Assembly (NCBI GenBank): GCA_002491195.1
Contig: DKVL01000065.1
Location: 1 to 13,504 of the forward strand
DNA length: 13,504 bases
Direction: 5' to 3'
Source of the DNA: Lachnospiraceae bacterium UBA7179
GTDB taxonomy: Bacteria; Bacillota; Clostridia; Lachnospirales; Lachnospiraceae
Below the pieces are notes generated by a model. That model was given only the letters and a program-made list of their open reading frames with translations. It had not been told where the DNA came from and did not search any database. The position numbers were made by a program, and so were the translations under genes. Below are positions 7,559 through 13,504 of the stretch, in pieces (within the stretch, counting starts at the first letter, position 1; every line of letters begins with the position of its first letter).

Positions 7559-7769
7559 GAATGACAGATTCTAATGCAAGTGCTTCGTGACTGCAGGGAA
7601 CGGTAGACAGGATGAACGTACAGGGTAGATTTGATGACCTGTTGTGGGAAGAGCACGATACAGTCTGACGGACAACGGGATTTGAGGCAGACAATTTTCG
7701 GGGGCAGTCATGACAGTGCCAAAAGGCAGTTATGATAGTTCTGCAGCGCAAAAAAGGAGATATGAGAAT
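7559..7769 (+). other. 211-bp spacer with a 22-bp-period direct repeat
   Basis: No gene, clear promoter or terminator is visible here. The notable content is GGCAGTCATGACAGT (7703-7717), repeated 22 bp later as GGCAGTTATGATAGT (7725-7739). The two units differ only by two C/T transitions. The two-helical-turn spacing and position just before the next ribosome site would suit a tandem protein-binding site, which is inference. An alternative ATG start for the next gene (7710) lies inside the first unit. Confidence 0.4.
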
Positions 7770-8735
7770 ATGATCAATAATTTTCTGGACGTATCACAGT
7801 ATGCATTTTTAGGCTTTTTAGGTGTGGCTTTTGCATATCTTATGACCAGTCTTTTGCTGGCAGTTGGGATGAATAAACTCCCAAGAGACCACGGGCGGGA
7901 GTTCGCACATGACGGCGGTCTCTCCGCAGGAAAACCGCGCGGTGCAGGCTTTGTCTTTATTCTGGTATTTGTGCTCTCTGTACTTATCTTCGGGAACATG
8001 GACAGGGAAATTACAATTTATCTGATCCTGACGGTGGCCGCTATGATGACAGGTTATCTTGACGACTGCGCGAAAGTGTCCTGGGGGGAACTGCGCAAAG
8101 GTCTTCTTGACCTCGTGATTGCGGTTATGACAGCCGTGACGATCGTGAACTTCAATGGAAGTAATGTGACGATCGCGCTGACAGGACAGGTGATTACGCT
8201 TCATCCGTTATTGTACGGAGCACTTGCAGTGATCCTTGTGTGGGGCTCCATCAATGTGACAAACTGCGCGGACGGGGTTGACGGCCTGTCGGGGACGCTC
8301 ACGAGCATAACGCTGTTTACCATCTATCTGATTATGAACCGGGCAGGGATAGCGACAGGGTTTTCTTACACGATCTTACTGTTTATCGCGTGCATCCTTG
8401 GCTATCTGTGGTTTAACGCCACACCGAGCCTTTTGTTGATGGGCGATGCCGGCTCAAGGGCGATGGGACTATTTATTGCGATTTCCATCATGAAAGCAGG
8501 GTGCCCGTTCCTGTATCTGCTGGTGGCATTTGTGCTGATGGTGGACGGTGGTATCGGACTTTTGAAGGTATCGCTGCTGCGTTTCCTGCACATCAGGATA
8601 CTCACAAAAGTGCGGACGCCGCTTCACGACCATGTGCGCAAGAATCTGGGCTGGTCGAATGCCCAGACGGTATTTAAGTTTGCGATCATACAGATTCTGA
8701 TATCGACCGCGGTTTTGTGGCTGACGGTGTTTTAA
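7770..8735 (+). CDS. MraY-like phospho-N-acetylmuramoyl-pentapeptide transferase
   Basis: This 321-residue polytopic membrane enzyme belongs to the MraY/WecA superfamily, which moves a sugar phosphate from a UDP-sugar onto undecaprenyl phosphate. Superfamily motifs appear in order: KPRGAG (55-60), GYLDDCAK with Asp98/Asp99, NVTNCADGVDG (162-172, Asp168), MGDAGS (Asp226) and TPLHDH (283-288). The last motif lies where MraY has TPxHHH, and the following GWSNAQTVFKFAIIQ also matches MraY better than WecA or TagO. His-Asp-His in place of His-His-His is notable. It lies outside any visible cell-wall (dcw) cluster, so it may be a second copy acting on a different glycan or giving inhibitor tolerance (inference). 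ATG 7770 sits nine bases after AGGAGA; ATG 7710 would add 20 residues. Confidence 0.85.
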   Translation: MINNFLDVSQYAFLGFLGVAFAYLMTSLLLAVGMNKLPRDHGREFAHDGGLSAGKPRGAGFVFILVFVLSVLIFGNMDREITIYLILTVAAMMTGYLDDCAKVSWGELRKGLLDLVIAVMTAVTIVNFNGSNVTIALTGQVITLHPLLYGALAVILVWGSINVTNCADGVDGLSGTLTSITLFTIYLIMNRAGIATGFSYTILLFIACILGYLWFNATPSLLLMGDAGSRAMGLFIAISIMKAGCPFLYLLVAFVLMVDGGIGLLKVSLLRFLHIRILTKVRTPLHDHVRKNLGWSNAQTVFKFAIIQILISTAVLWLTVF

Positions 8736-8772
8736 TGTGGAATCTGAATACCATCAAGAAGGAGAGATTACT

Positions 8773-9282
8773 ATGGATACTTTGCCTATTAAGGATATGG
8801 CCAATACTTATATTGAACATTCAATGGTTATCAATAATTTTGTGACAACCATCGGGAATCAGATAAAAAGCTCTTTATGCCGTGTATTTGGTGATAGTGT
8901 GAAATACAAATGGATCGAAAACGATAGTAAGCCCGTGATTCCTGACGCATCAATCAATTGCGATATTAAAAACAGGCGTTCTACGAATTTCTTGGGCGTT
9001 CCCAGATTTGTAATGGAAGTTTTATCTGATGCGACAGAGCAGTATGACCGCAATGAAAAAATGGAGTTGTATAAAAAAGTAGAAGTCGCGGAATACTGGC
9101 TTGTTGACTGGAGAAAAAAACAGATCGAAATTTATGTGCTGTCTCCCGATGAAAATTCAATTGATGATGCGGAATATAAATTGATATCAATCATTACGGA
9201 ACAAAATAGGGAGGAATTAAAAATTCATATGTTTCCAAATGTCAGGATCAGTTTTGAACAATTGTTTGACGGCGTGGATTGA
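8773..9282 (+). CDS. Uma2 family endonuclease-like protein
   Basis: This 169-residue soluble protein has the DUF820/Uma2 restriction-endonuclease-like fold (PF05685). It shows IPDASINC (Asp58), RFVMEVLSDAT (Glu82) and the characteristic YKKVEVAEYWLVDW near 100-113. These are the acidic residues and conserved helix expected of a PD-(D/E)XK-type core. Members are very numerous in cyanobacteria and present in clostridia; the biological role is unproven, and nuclease activity is inferred from fold. The family is usually about 180-200 residues, so this copy is near full length. ATG 8773 is preceded by AAGGAGA; the longer GTG 8737 reading would include that ribosome site. It starts 37 bp after the MraY-like gene and may share its transcript. 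Confidence 0.85.
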   Translation: MDTLPIKDMANTYIEHSMVINNFVTTIGNQIKSSLCRVFGDSVKYKWIENDSKPVIPDASINCDIKNRRSTNFLGVPRFVMEVLSDATEQYDRNEKMELYKKVEVAEYWLVDWRKKQIEIYVLSPDENSIDDAEYKLISIITEQNREELKIHMFPNVRISFEQLFDGVD

Positions 9283-9377
9283 CCAGGATGCTGGTTGATC
9301 ACATGGCAGGTTCGGGCAGATGCGGATTGCGGCATAGGAAGACCGGAACATAACCGAGGCGCTGAAGGGAGTATAGA

Positions 9378-9890
9378 ATGAAGGAAATACAAACAGAGAG
9401 ACTTGTGATCGTTCCATTTGAGCTGGACTATTTGAATGACTATTATCACGGATTTGACGAGGAGATCACACAGTATCAGTACCCGGATCCGTTTGAAAGT
9501 GAGGAGGCTGCCGGGAAACTTCTGCAGGAATTTATTGATGAGATGGATCAGGGGGAAATGTTGTTCCTTGCCATACTTGATAAAAACGGCAGATTTGCCG
9601 GCAGTGTGGAGGTGCATGGACTGGCAGAAGAATATCCTGAGCTGGGGATCTGGCTGAAAAAGGATCTTCAGGGAAAAGGATATGCATATGAAGCGCTGAG
9701 TTCTGTTCTGCGATATTTGAATCAGACCTATCAGAAAGAATGGTACGTTTACGAGGCGGATATCCGCAACAAGTCCAGTATTGGACTTGTTGCGAAATTC
9801 TCTTATTGCAAAGAGAGACTTGATGAATTTACGACTGAATCAGGAAAAGAGCTAAAACTGCAGAGGTATCTAATCAATACAAAAAGATAA
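9378..9890 (+). CDS. GNAT family N-acetyltransferase
   Basis: This 170-residue protein is of the RimJ/RimL-type GNAT fold, which transfers the acetyl group of acetyl-CoA to an amine. The opening IQTERLVIVPFE (4-15) is typical of the subgroup. Motif A is LQGKGYAYEAL (97-107), carrying the pyrophosphate-binding Q-x-x-G-x-A-type loop, and NKSSIGLVAKFSY (131-143) is the motif B region. The substrate is unknown; ribosomal protein, antibiotic or small-amine targets are all possible in this group. GAAGGGAG lies eight bases before the ATG. It is convergent with the ABC-F gene across a 72-bp gap in which I see no clear terminator. Confidence 0.9.
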   Translation: MKEIQTERLVIVPFELDYLNDYYHGFDEEITQYQYPDPFESEEAAGKLLQEFIDEMDQGEMLFLAILDKNGRFAGSVEVHGLAEEYPELGIWLKKDLQGKGYAYEALSSVLRYLNQTYQKEWYVYEADIRNKSSIGLVAKFSYCKERLDEFTTESGKELKLQRYLINTKR

Positions 9891-9962
9891 GTATTTATTT
9901 CTACGTAGTAGATTATGTCTATTCCAGCGTGGAAAGTTGTTTTCATGAATTGCTTATATTGC

Positions 9963-11516
9963 TTAGATCCGCGTGCTCCACTGCGAGCAGTCCCACACGT
10001 CAGTGGCGAGTCCGTCATAAAATTCGGGTTCGTGGCAGACCATTAAGATACTGCCTTTGTACGCAGTCAGAGCGCGTTTTAGCTCCGCTTTTGCATCGGC
10101 GTCGAGATGGTTTGTCGGCTCGTCCAAGAGCAGAATATTTGTCGGTCTGTTGATGAGCTTGCACAGTCTGACTTTTGCCTGCTCGCCGCCGCTTAGGACT
10201 TTCACCTTGCTCTCAATGTGCTTGGTGGTGAGACCGCACTTTGCAAGGGCAGAGCGCACTTCGTACTGTGTCATCGAGGGGAACTCGTTCCAGAGCTCCT
10301 CGATGCAGGTCGTGGTGACAGACTGGTCCATCTCCTGCTCAAAGTAACCAATCTCAAGATAATCTCCAAGTTCTACACCGCCGTTTAAAGGGCGGATCAG
10401 ACCTAAGATACTTTTTAAGAGTGTTGTTTTGCCGATGCCGTTCGCACCTGTGAGAACGATCTTCTGTCCGCGCTCCATCGCGATGTCGATCGGTTTTGAC
10501 AGCGCTTCATCGTAGCCGATGACAAGACTCTTTGCCATAAAGATATATCTGCCGCTCGTTCGTGCCTCCTGAAAGCGAAATTCCGGCTTGGGCTTTTCTG
10601 CCGCAAGCTCAATCACGTCCATTTTGTCGAGTTTCTTCTGGCGCGACATCGCCATATTCCGGGTGGCAACGCGCGCCTTGTTTCTGGCAACGAAATCCTT
10701 CAGGTCTGCGATTTCTTTTTGCTGTTTATTATAAGCAGCCTCAAGCTGCGCCTTTTTCATGGCATAGACTTCCTGAAATTTATCGTAATCCCCGACATAG
10801 CGCGTCAGTTCCGCATTGTTCATATGATAGACGATATTGACGACACTGTTCAGAAAAGGAATGTCATGCGAGATCAAGATAAATGCGTTTTCATATTCCT
10901 GCAGATAGCGTTTCAGCCATTCAATATGATTGGCGTCGAGATAGTTCGTGGGCTCGTCCAGGAGCAGAATATCCGGCTTTTCCAGCAGCAGTTTTCCGAG
11001 CAGGATCTTTGTCCGCTGCCCGCCGCTTAAGTCAGTGACGTCCGTGTCAAGTCCGACATCCATGATGCCGAGCGCTCGTGCGACTTCCTCGACCTTGGCA
11101 TCGATCATATAAAAGTCGTGCTGGTCAAGAAGCTCCTGTATCGTGCCGAGTTCCTCCATATAAACCTCGAGTTCCGACTCGGAGGCTTCGCCCATCTTGT
11201 CACAGATTTCATTCATGCGTTTTTCCATCTCGTACAAAAAATCGAATGCGGAGGCGAGAACGTCTCTCACAGACATTCCTTTCTCGAGAACGGTGTGCTG
11301 GTCAAGATATCCCACGCGCACATTTTTGGACCACTCGACCTTGCCTTCGTCCGGCATCAGCTTGCCAGTGATAATATTCATAAAAGTGGATTTTCCTTCG
11401 CCGTTGGCACCCACCAGGCCAATATGTTCTCCCTTTAGGAGACGGAAGGACACATTTGTGAAAATTGTCCTGTCGCCAAAGCCGTGGGAGAGATTTTCAA
11501 CGTTTAAAATACTCAT
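9963..11516 (-). CDS. ABC-F family ATP-binding cassette protein
   Basis: This 517-residue cytosolic protein has two ATPase domains and no membrane segment. Domain 1 has GANGEGKST (36-44), LSGGQ (163-167) and ILLLDEPTNYLD (183-194). Domain 2 has GANGIGKT (357-364), LSGGE (441-445) and ILLLDEPTNHLD (461-472). The charged helical linker (about 243-310, including RNKARVATRNMAMSRQ) corresponds to the ABC-F interdomain linker that reaches the peptidyl-tRNA site of the ribosome. ABC-F proteins either act as translation factors or protect ribosomes from antibiotics. This copy has a short linker and lies next to exporter genes, but its class cannot be assigned by eye. It starts with ATG preceded by AAAGGG on its own strand. 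Confidence 0.93.
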   Translation of the reverse strand: MSILNVENLSHGFGDRTIFTNVSFRLLKGEHIGLVGANGEGKSTFMNIITGKLMPDEGKVEWSKNVRVGYLDQHTVLEKGMSVRDVLASAFDFLYEMEKRMNEICDKMGEASESELEVYMEELGTIQELLDQHDFYMIDAKVEEVARALGIMDVGLDTDVTDLSGGQRTKILLGKLLLEKPDILLLDEPTNYLDANHIEWLKRYLQEYENAFILISHDIPFLNSVVNIVYHMNNAELTRYVGDYDKFQEVYAMKKAQLEAAYNKQQKEIADLKDFVARNKARVATRNMAMSRQKKLDKMDVIELAAEKPKPEFRFQEARTSGRYIFMAKSLVIGYDEALSKPIDIAMERGQKIVLTGANGIGKTTLLKSILGLIRPLNGGVELGDYLEIGYFEQEMDQSVTTTCIEELWNEFPSMTQYEVRSALAKCGLTTKHIESKVKVLSGGEQAKVRLCKLINRPTNILLLDEPTNHLDADAKAELKRALTAYKGSILMVCHEPEFYDGLATDVWDCSQWSTRI

Positions 11517-11545
11517 TGTTAGAACCCTTTCTTGTATTGATATTC

Positions 11546-11621
11546 TTAGGAACTGGCGATAAATAACTTATGCATCTGACTTGCCTAAATCTTCATACAC
11601 TGCGTTGGCGTCAGTTCCTTA
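11546..11621. repeat. Short inverted-repeat element between ABC-F and SUKH genes
   Basis: GGAACTGGCG (11549-11558) faces CGTCAGTTCC (11609-11618), a 10-bp inverted repeat with one mismatch that would be a G-U pair in RNA. TTA flanks both sides (11546-11548 and 11619-11621), and the right TTA is the SUKH stop codon. On the minus strand the interior continues the SUKH frame after its stop for 16 sense codons (GTDANAVYEDLGKSDA), then stops again. There is no U-run, so it is not an ordinary terminator. It is probably a small non-autonomous repeat; I could not find another full copy in this window. Confidence 0.5.
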
Positions 11622-12158
11622 ATCCGCATCGTCAATGTTGCTATCGTACTTATTTTCATTTTGAAGCATTTCAATAAAAGTCTCGAAATCAGGAGCCAGT
11701 TCTGTTATTTTGTAGTCAAATTCCTGATCGATATGCACGACTTTGGGTTCTCCGTTTGTACCGCATTCTCTGTAATCCAGAAATATCATGTCGTGGCCGG
11801 CGGATGGACAGTCGCAGATCGCAACGCCGATAGCAGGATAGTGCCATTCGTCGATCATGAATCGGGTTCCCAAATCACCGCACAGGGAACAAGACTTCTC
11901 TCTTCCGATACCATAGATACCTTCAAGCGCTACGTGATCATCCGCCCAGCTCGTTCTCTCTTTACAGGGGCAGCAGGTGTTTTTGGGAATTCCGCCATTG
12001 TGCTTTTTCATCAGATAAATATAGGACTCTGGCAGTTTGTATCCCAACTCATGCTCTATTTCCTGTATATAGCGGTCAGTCACGGGATTCAGGACATACT
12101 CTTCCAACGCATAGTCACTGTCATCCCAGAATTCATCCAAATTGATATTGTCAAACAT
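11619..12158 (-). CDS. SMI1/KNR4 (SUKH) family protein
   Basis: This 179-residue cytosolic protein is of the SUKH superfamily. The family signature is visible as IQEIEHELGYKLPESYIYLMKKHNGG (31-56, helix then NGG) and as HDMIFLDYREC with PKVVHIDQEFDYKITELAPDFETFIEML toward the C-terminus. Bacterial SUKH proteins are often immunity proteins for contact-dependent or polymorphic toxins; no toxin gene is next to this one. It is unusually cysteine-rich (Cys62, 63, 65, 90, 93, 115, 117, 132), with CCPC, CSLC and CDC clusters that could bind a metal. The start is clear: AAGGAGG lies six bases before ATG 12158. Its stop codon lies at the edge of a short inverted repeat, so its C-terminus may have been set by that element. 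Confidence 0.87.
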   Translation of the reverse strand: MFDNINLDEFWDDSDYALEEYVLNPVTDRYIQEIEHELGYKLPESYIYLMKKHNGGIPKNTCCPCKERTSWADDHVALEGIYGIGREKSCSLCGDLGTRFMIDEWHYPAIGVAICDCPSAGHDMIFLDYRECGTNGEPKVVHIDQEFDYKITELAPDFETFIEMLQNENKYDSNIDDAD

Positions 12159-12233
12159 TGTGTGCCTCCTTGAGTATATTACTTCCCCCGGCTGGAAATT
12201 GAAGTCTGTACCATCACAGTTACGAATAGATAC

Positions 12234-12262
12234 AGTATATATAAAATGTAATCTTCGCGCAA
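12234..12262 (-). promoter_or_regulatory. Possible promoter of the minus-strand SUKH gene
   Basis: On the minus strand TTGCGC (12262-12257) and TATACT (12239-12234) are separated by 17 bp. The -10 box is good (5 of 6) and the -35 weak (3 of 6). It lies about 75 bp upstream of the start at 12158. Confidence 0.35.
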
Positions 12263-12289
12263 CAAAAATTTACAAATTATTGACGGCAA

Positions 12290-12318
12290 TTGACAAGCAT
12301 GTTCTATTACAGTAAAAT
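12290..12318 (+). promoter_or_regulatory. Sigma-A-type promoter of the plus-strand SUKH gene
   Basis: TTGACA (12290-12295), a 17-bp spacer and TAAAAT (12313-12318) form a near-consensus promoter. The predicted transcription start is about 30 bp before ATG 12357, leaving room for the AAAAGGAG ribosome site. It is the best promoter match I see in the window. Confidence 0.75.
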
Positions 12319-12356
12319 TTTTATATGGAATCATAAAATAAAAAGGAGAAATCTGT

Positions 12357-12965
12357 ATGGAAAATATTGTTGATAAAATAAAAGAAGTTGAAAAACTGGT
12401 TTGCGAAAACTTTGAATATCTGGAGATGGATGATCCCGAAGAAGAAGGGGAATATGATGACTATCTGCAGATCAGTGGGGCGACCAACGAGCAGATCGCA
12501 CTGTTTGAAGAAAAGTTTGGCGTCAAAATGCCAGAGGATATGAAGGAACTGTATCGTTATAAAAATGGCAGCAAATGGTTTTGTTTATTTTTTCCCAATG
12601 ATAAATTGGACAGGGAATTTCAATACAGGTTGTTATCCCTTGCAGAGATCGAGGAGAAAAAGAAGTATTTTCAAAATGAAGATGCGTTGCTTACAGAATT
12701 CTATTCCGATGATGATTCTGCGGACGATTTACTAAAAATTATGGAAGATAGCAGAGTGAAACCTTATCTTTTTAACAGAAAGTGGATTCCTTTTGCAGAA
12801 ACATTCGGAGATATCTGTTTAATGATGGATTTTGATCCGGCTTCGGAAGGAACGTATGGACAAATTATCTGTTATATTCATGATCCTGACGAAATAGCTT
12901 ATGTGGCGGAAACAGTCACAGAGATTATTGATGATACGCTGTCGAATATTACATTTGAGATATGA
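12357..12965 (+). CDS. SMI1/KNR4 (SUKH) family protein
   Basis: This 202-residue acidic cytosolic protein has the SUKH N-terminal signature ATNEQIALFEEKFGVKMPEDM (42-62) followed by KELYRYKNGSKW. The later family segment is WIPFAETFGDICLMMDFDPASEGTYGQII, about residues 142-170. Members are often toxin-immunity proteins, though yeast Smi1/Knr4 acts in cell-wall signalling. This protein is divergently transcribed from another SUKH gene across 198 bp. The two are clearly different in sequence, so this is not a simple duplication. It has its own strong promoter (12290-12318) and AAAAGGAG eight bases before the start. No toxin partner is visible downstream; a new promoter and another orphan gene follow instead. 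Confidence 0.9.
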   Translation: MENIVDKIKEVEKLVCENFEYLEMDDPEEEGEYDDYLQISGATNEQIALFEEKFGVKMPEDMKELYRYKNGSKWFCLFFPNDKLDREFQYRLLSLAEIEEKKKYFQNEDALLTEFYSDDDSADDLLKIMEDSRVKPYLFNRKWIPFAETFGDICLMMDFDPASEGTYGQIICYIHDPDEIAYVAETVTEIIDDTLSNITFEI

Positions 12966-13033
12966 TAAAATGTGACAAGAGGTACTGCCTTTTTAAGCAG
13001 TGATGAGTTTCAGTGAAAGAATATGAGGCGGTG

Positions 13034-13062
13034 CTGGAAAAAGCTGTGGACTTTGATATAAT
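13034..13062 (+). promoter_or_regulatory. Extended -10 promoter for the gene at 13100
   Basis: TGATATAAT (13054-13062) is a perfect extended -10 element (TGnTATAAT). The -35 region at 17 bp (CTGGAA, 13034-13039) is poor, as extended -10 promoters tolerate. Transcription would start near 13069, which would exclude the longer GTG 13013 reading of the next gene. Confidence 0.5.
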
Positions 13063-13099
13063 GAAAAAAGGATATCATAACTGGCAAGGGGGGGATTAT

Positions 13100-13336
13100 A
13101 TGATCAATCTGAATAAAACATATACATGGGAGGAAATTACAAAAGCATTTCCTGATACATGGGTAATCATTACCGATATAAAAGAGAAAAATGGAGAAAT
13201 AAAAACTTGTAAATTATTGGATGTATGCAGCGCAGATGAAAGAGCAGTTTATGTAAAGAAATACATTAATTCAGGGAAAAAATTTAAATGTGAGAGGACA
13301 ACATTTAGGGGACCGAATGTAGGGATACTATCATGA
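13100..13336 (+). CDS. Hypothetical 78-residue protein
   Basis: This is a small soluble protein: INLNKTYTWEEITKAFPDTWVIITDI at the N-terminus, then EKNGEIKTCKLLDVC, a basic KKYINSGKKFKCERTT stretch and a C-terminal GPNVGILS. I do not know a named family or function, but similar small proteins in clostridia, as I recall, sit next to retropepsin-like protease genes, and one begins 44 bp downstream here. ATG 13100 follows a run of seven G residues by five bases, and an extended -10 promoter lies about 40 bp upstream. The open frame extends back to GTG 13013, but that start has only a weak ribosome site and would place the promoter inside the gene. Confidence 0.6.
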   Translation: MINLNKTYTWEEITKAFPDTWVIITDIKEKNGEIKTCKLLDVCSADERAVYVKKYINSGKKFKCERTTFRGPNVGILS

Positions 13337-13380
13337 GTAATTTAAAATTTTGCATTAAGAGAGCAAAATAGTCACATGAC

Positions 13381-13504
13381 ATGGTAATTATAACGAATTC
13401 ACATAACAATTTTAATTGTTTAATAGATACAGGTGCCCGTGTACCAGTATGGTGTGCAGGAAAGGATTTATTGATAACATATTATGATTAGAGCGTCAAA
13501 AGGT
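13381..13504 (+). pseudogene. Retropepsin-like aspartic protease, interrupted by an in-frame stop; runs off the window
   Basis: From ATG 13381 the frame encodes 36 residues containing CLIDTGARVPVWCAGKDLL. Asp16-Thr17-Gly18-Ala19 is the D-T/S-G-A active-site motif of single-lobed retropepsin-like proteases, and PVWCAG follows it as in clostridial homologues I recall. TAG at 13489-13491 then ends the frame, yet the codons after it (SVKR) continue as the family would. This looks like a nonsense mutation rather than a frameshift or deletion. A typical member is far longer than 36 residues, so the product would be inactive unless the stop is suppressed. The gene lies just after the 78-residue orphan, with no good ribosome site of its own. 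The window ends at 13504, so the rest cannot be judged. Confidence 0.6.

Noticed and set aside
9283..9300. ACCAG-GATG-CTGGT hairpin after the Uma2 gene as terminator
   Set aside because: Only a 5-bp stem and no following T-run.
11197..11562. 121-residue plus-strand reading frame opposite the ABC-F gene
   Set aside because: Antisense to a clear two-domain ABC-F protein and without recognisable features.
12985..13002. ACTGC...GCAGT inverted repeat as terminator of the SUKH gene
   Set aside because: The stem is 5 bp and the T-rich part lies in the loop instead of after the stem.
13013..13099. GTG 13013 as start of the 78-residue gene
   Set aside because: Weak ribosome site, and it would place the extended -10 promoter inside the coding region; ATG 13100 has a strong G-rich site.

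Overview
The window looks like part of a chromosome of a Gram-positive gut anaerobe, most likely a clostridium of the Lachnospiraceae type. Most genes are preceded by strong AGGAG-like ribosome sites, the families present are ones common in those genomes, and AT-rich orphan genes alternate with more GC-rich housekeeping-like genes. No rRNA, tRNA, complete IS transposase or CRISPR array is visible, so the species cannot be fixed from this sequence.

Layout. Positions 1-280 are a repeat-rich leader: two copies of an 18-bp palindrome, then a nested palindromic element (131-268) with inverted ends, flanked by an 8-bp direct repeat that includes the ribosome site of the next gene. Positions 280-2039 hold three small orphan genes: a DUF2695 protein, an unrecognised 'MSYDIMVF' protein and a one-pass membrane-anchored protein. 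The stretch 571-687 is an orphan coding tail without its own start. Positions 2161-3891 encode an AAA-ATPase-like/PD-(D/E)XK nuclease protein.

Positions 3946-7558 encode the two halves of a heterodimeric ABC exporter, with the expected split between a degenerate and a canonical ATP site. They are followed by an MraY/WecA-type membrane sugar-phosphate transferase (7770-8735), a Uma2-family nuclease-like protein (8773-9282) and a GNAT acetyltransferase (9378-9890). Facing these on the minus strand is an ABC-F ATPase (9963-11516).

Beyond a short inverted-repeat element (11546-11621) lie two divergently transcribed SMI1/KNR4 (SUKH) genes (11619-12158 minus, 12357-12965 plus) with promoters readable in the shared 198-bp spacer. 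The right edge carries an extended -10 promoter, a 78-aa orphan gene (13100-13336) and the start of a retropepsin-like aspartic protease gene (13381 onward) interrupted by an in-frame amber codon.

How the genes fit together. The clearest functional unit is the exporter pair. The neighbouring MraY-like enzyme, acetyltransferase and ABC-F protein could belong to an antibiotic or envelope-stress repertoire, but that is only context. The SUKH and other small orphan genes resemble the immunity-gene islands of polymorphic toxin systems; no toxin is visible here. The strongest leads are the MITE-like insertion that appears to have duplicated a ribosome site, and the small-protein/retropepsin pair.
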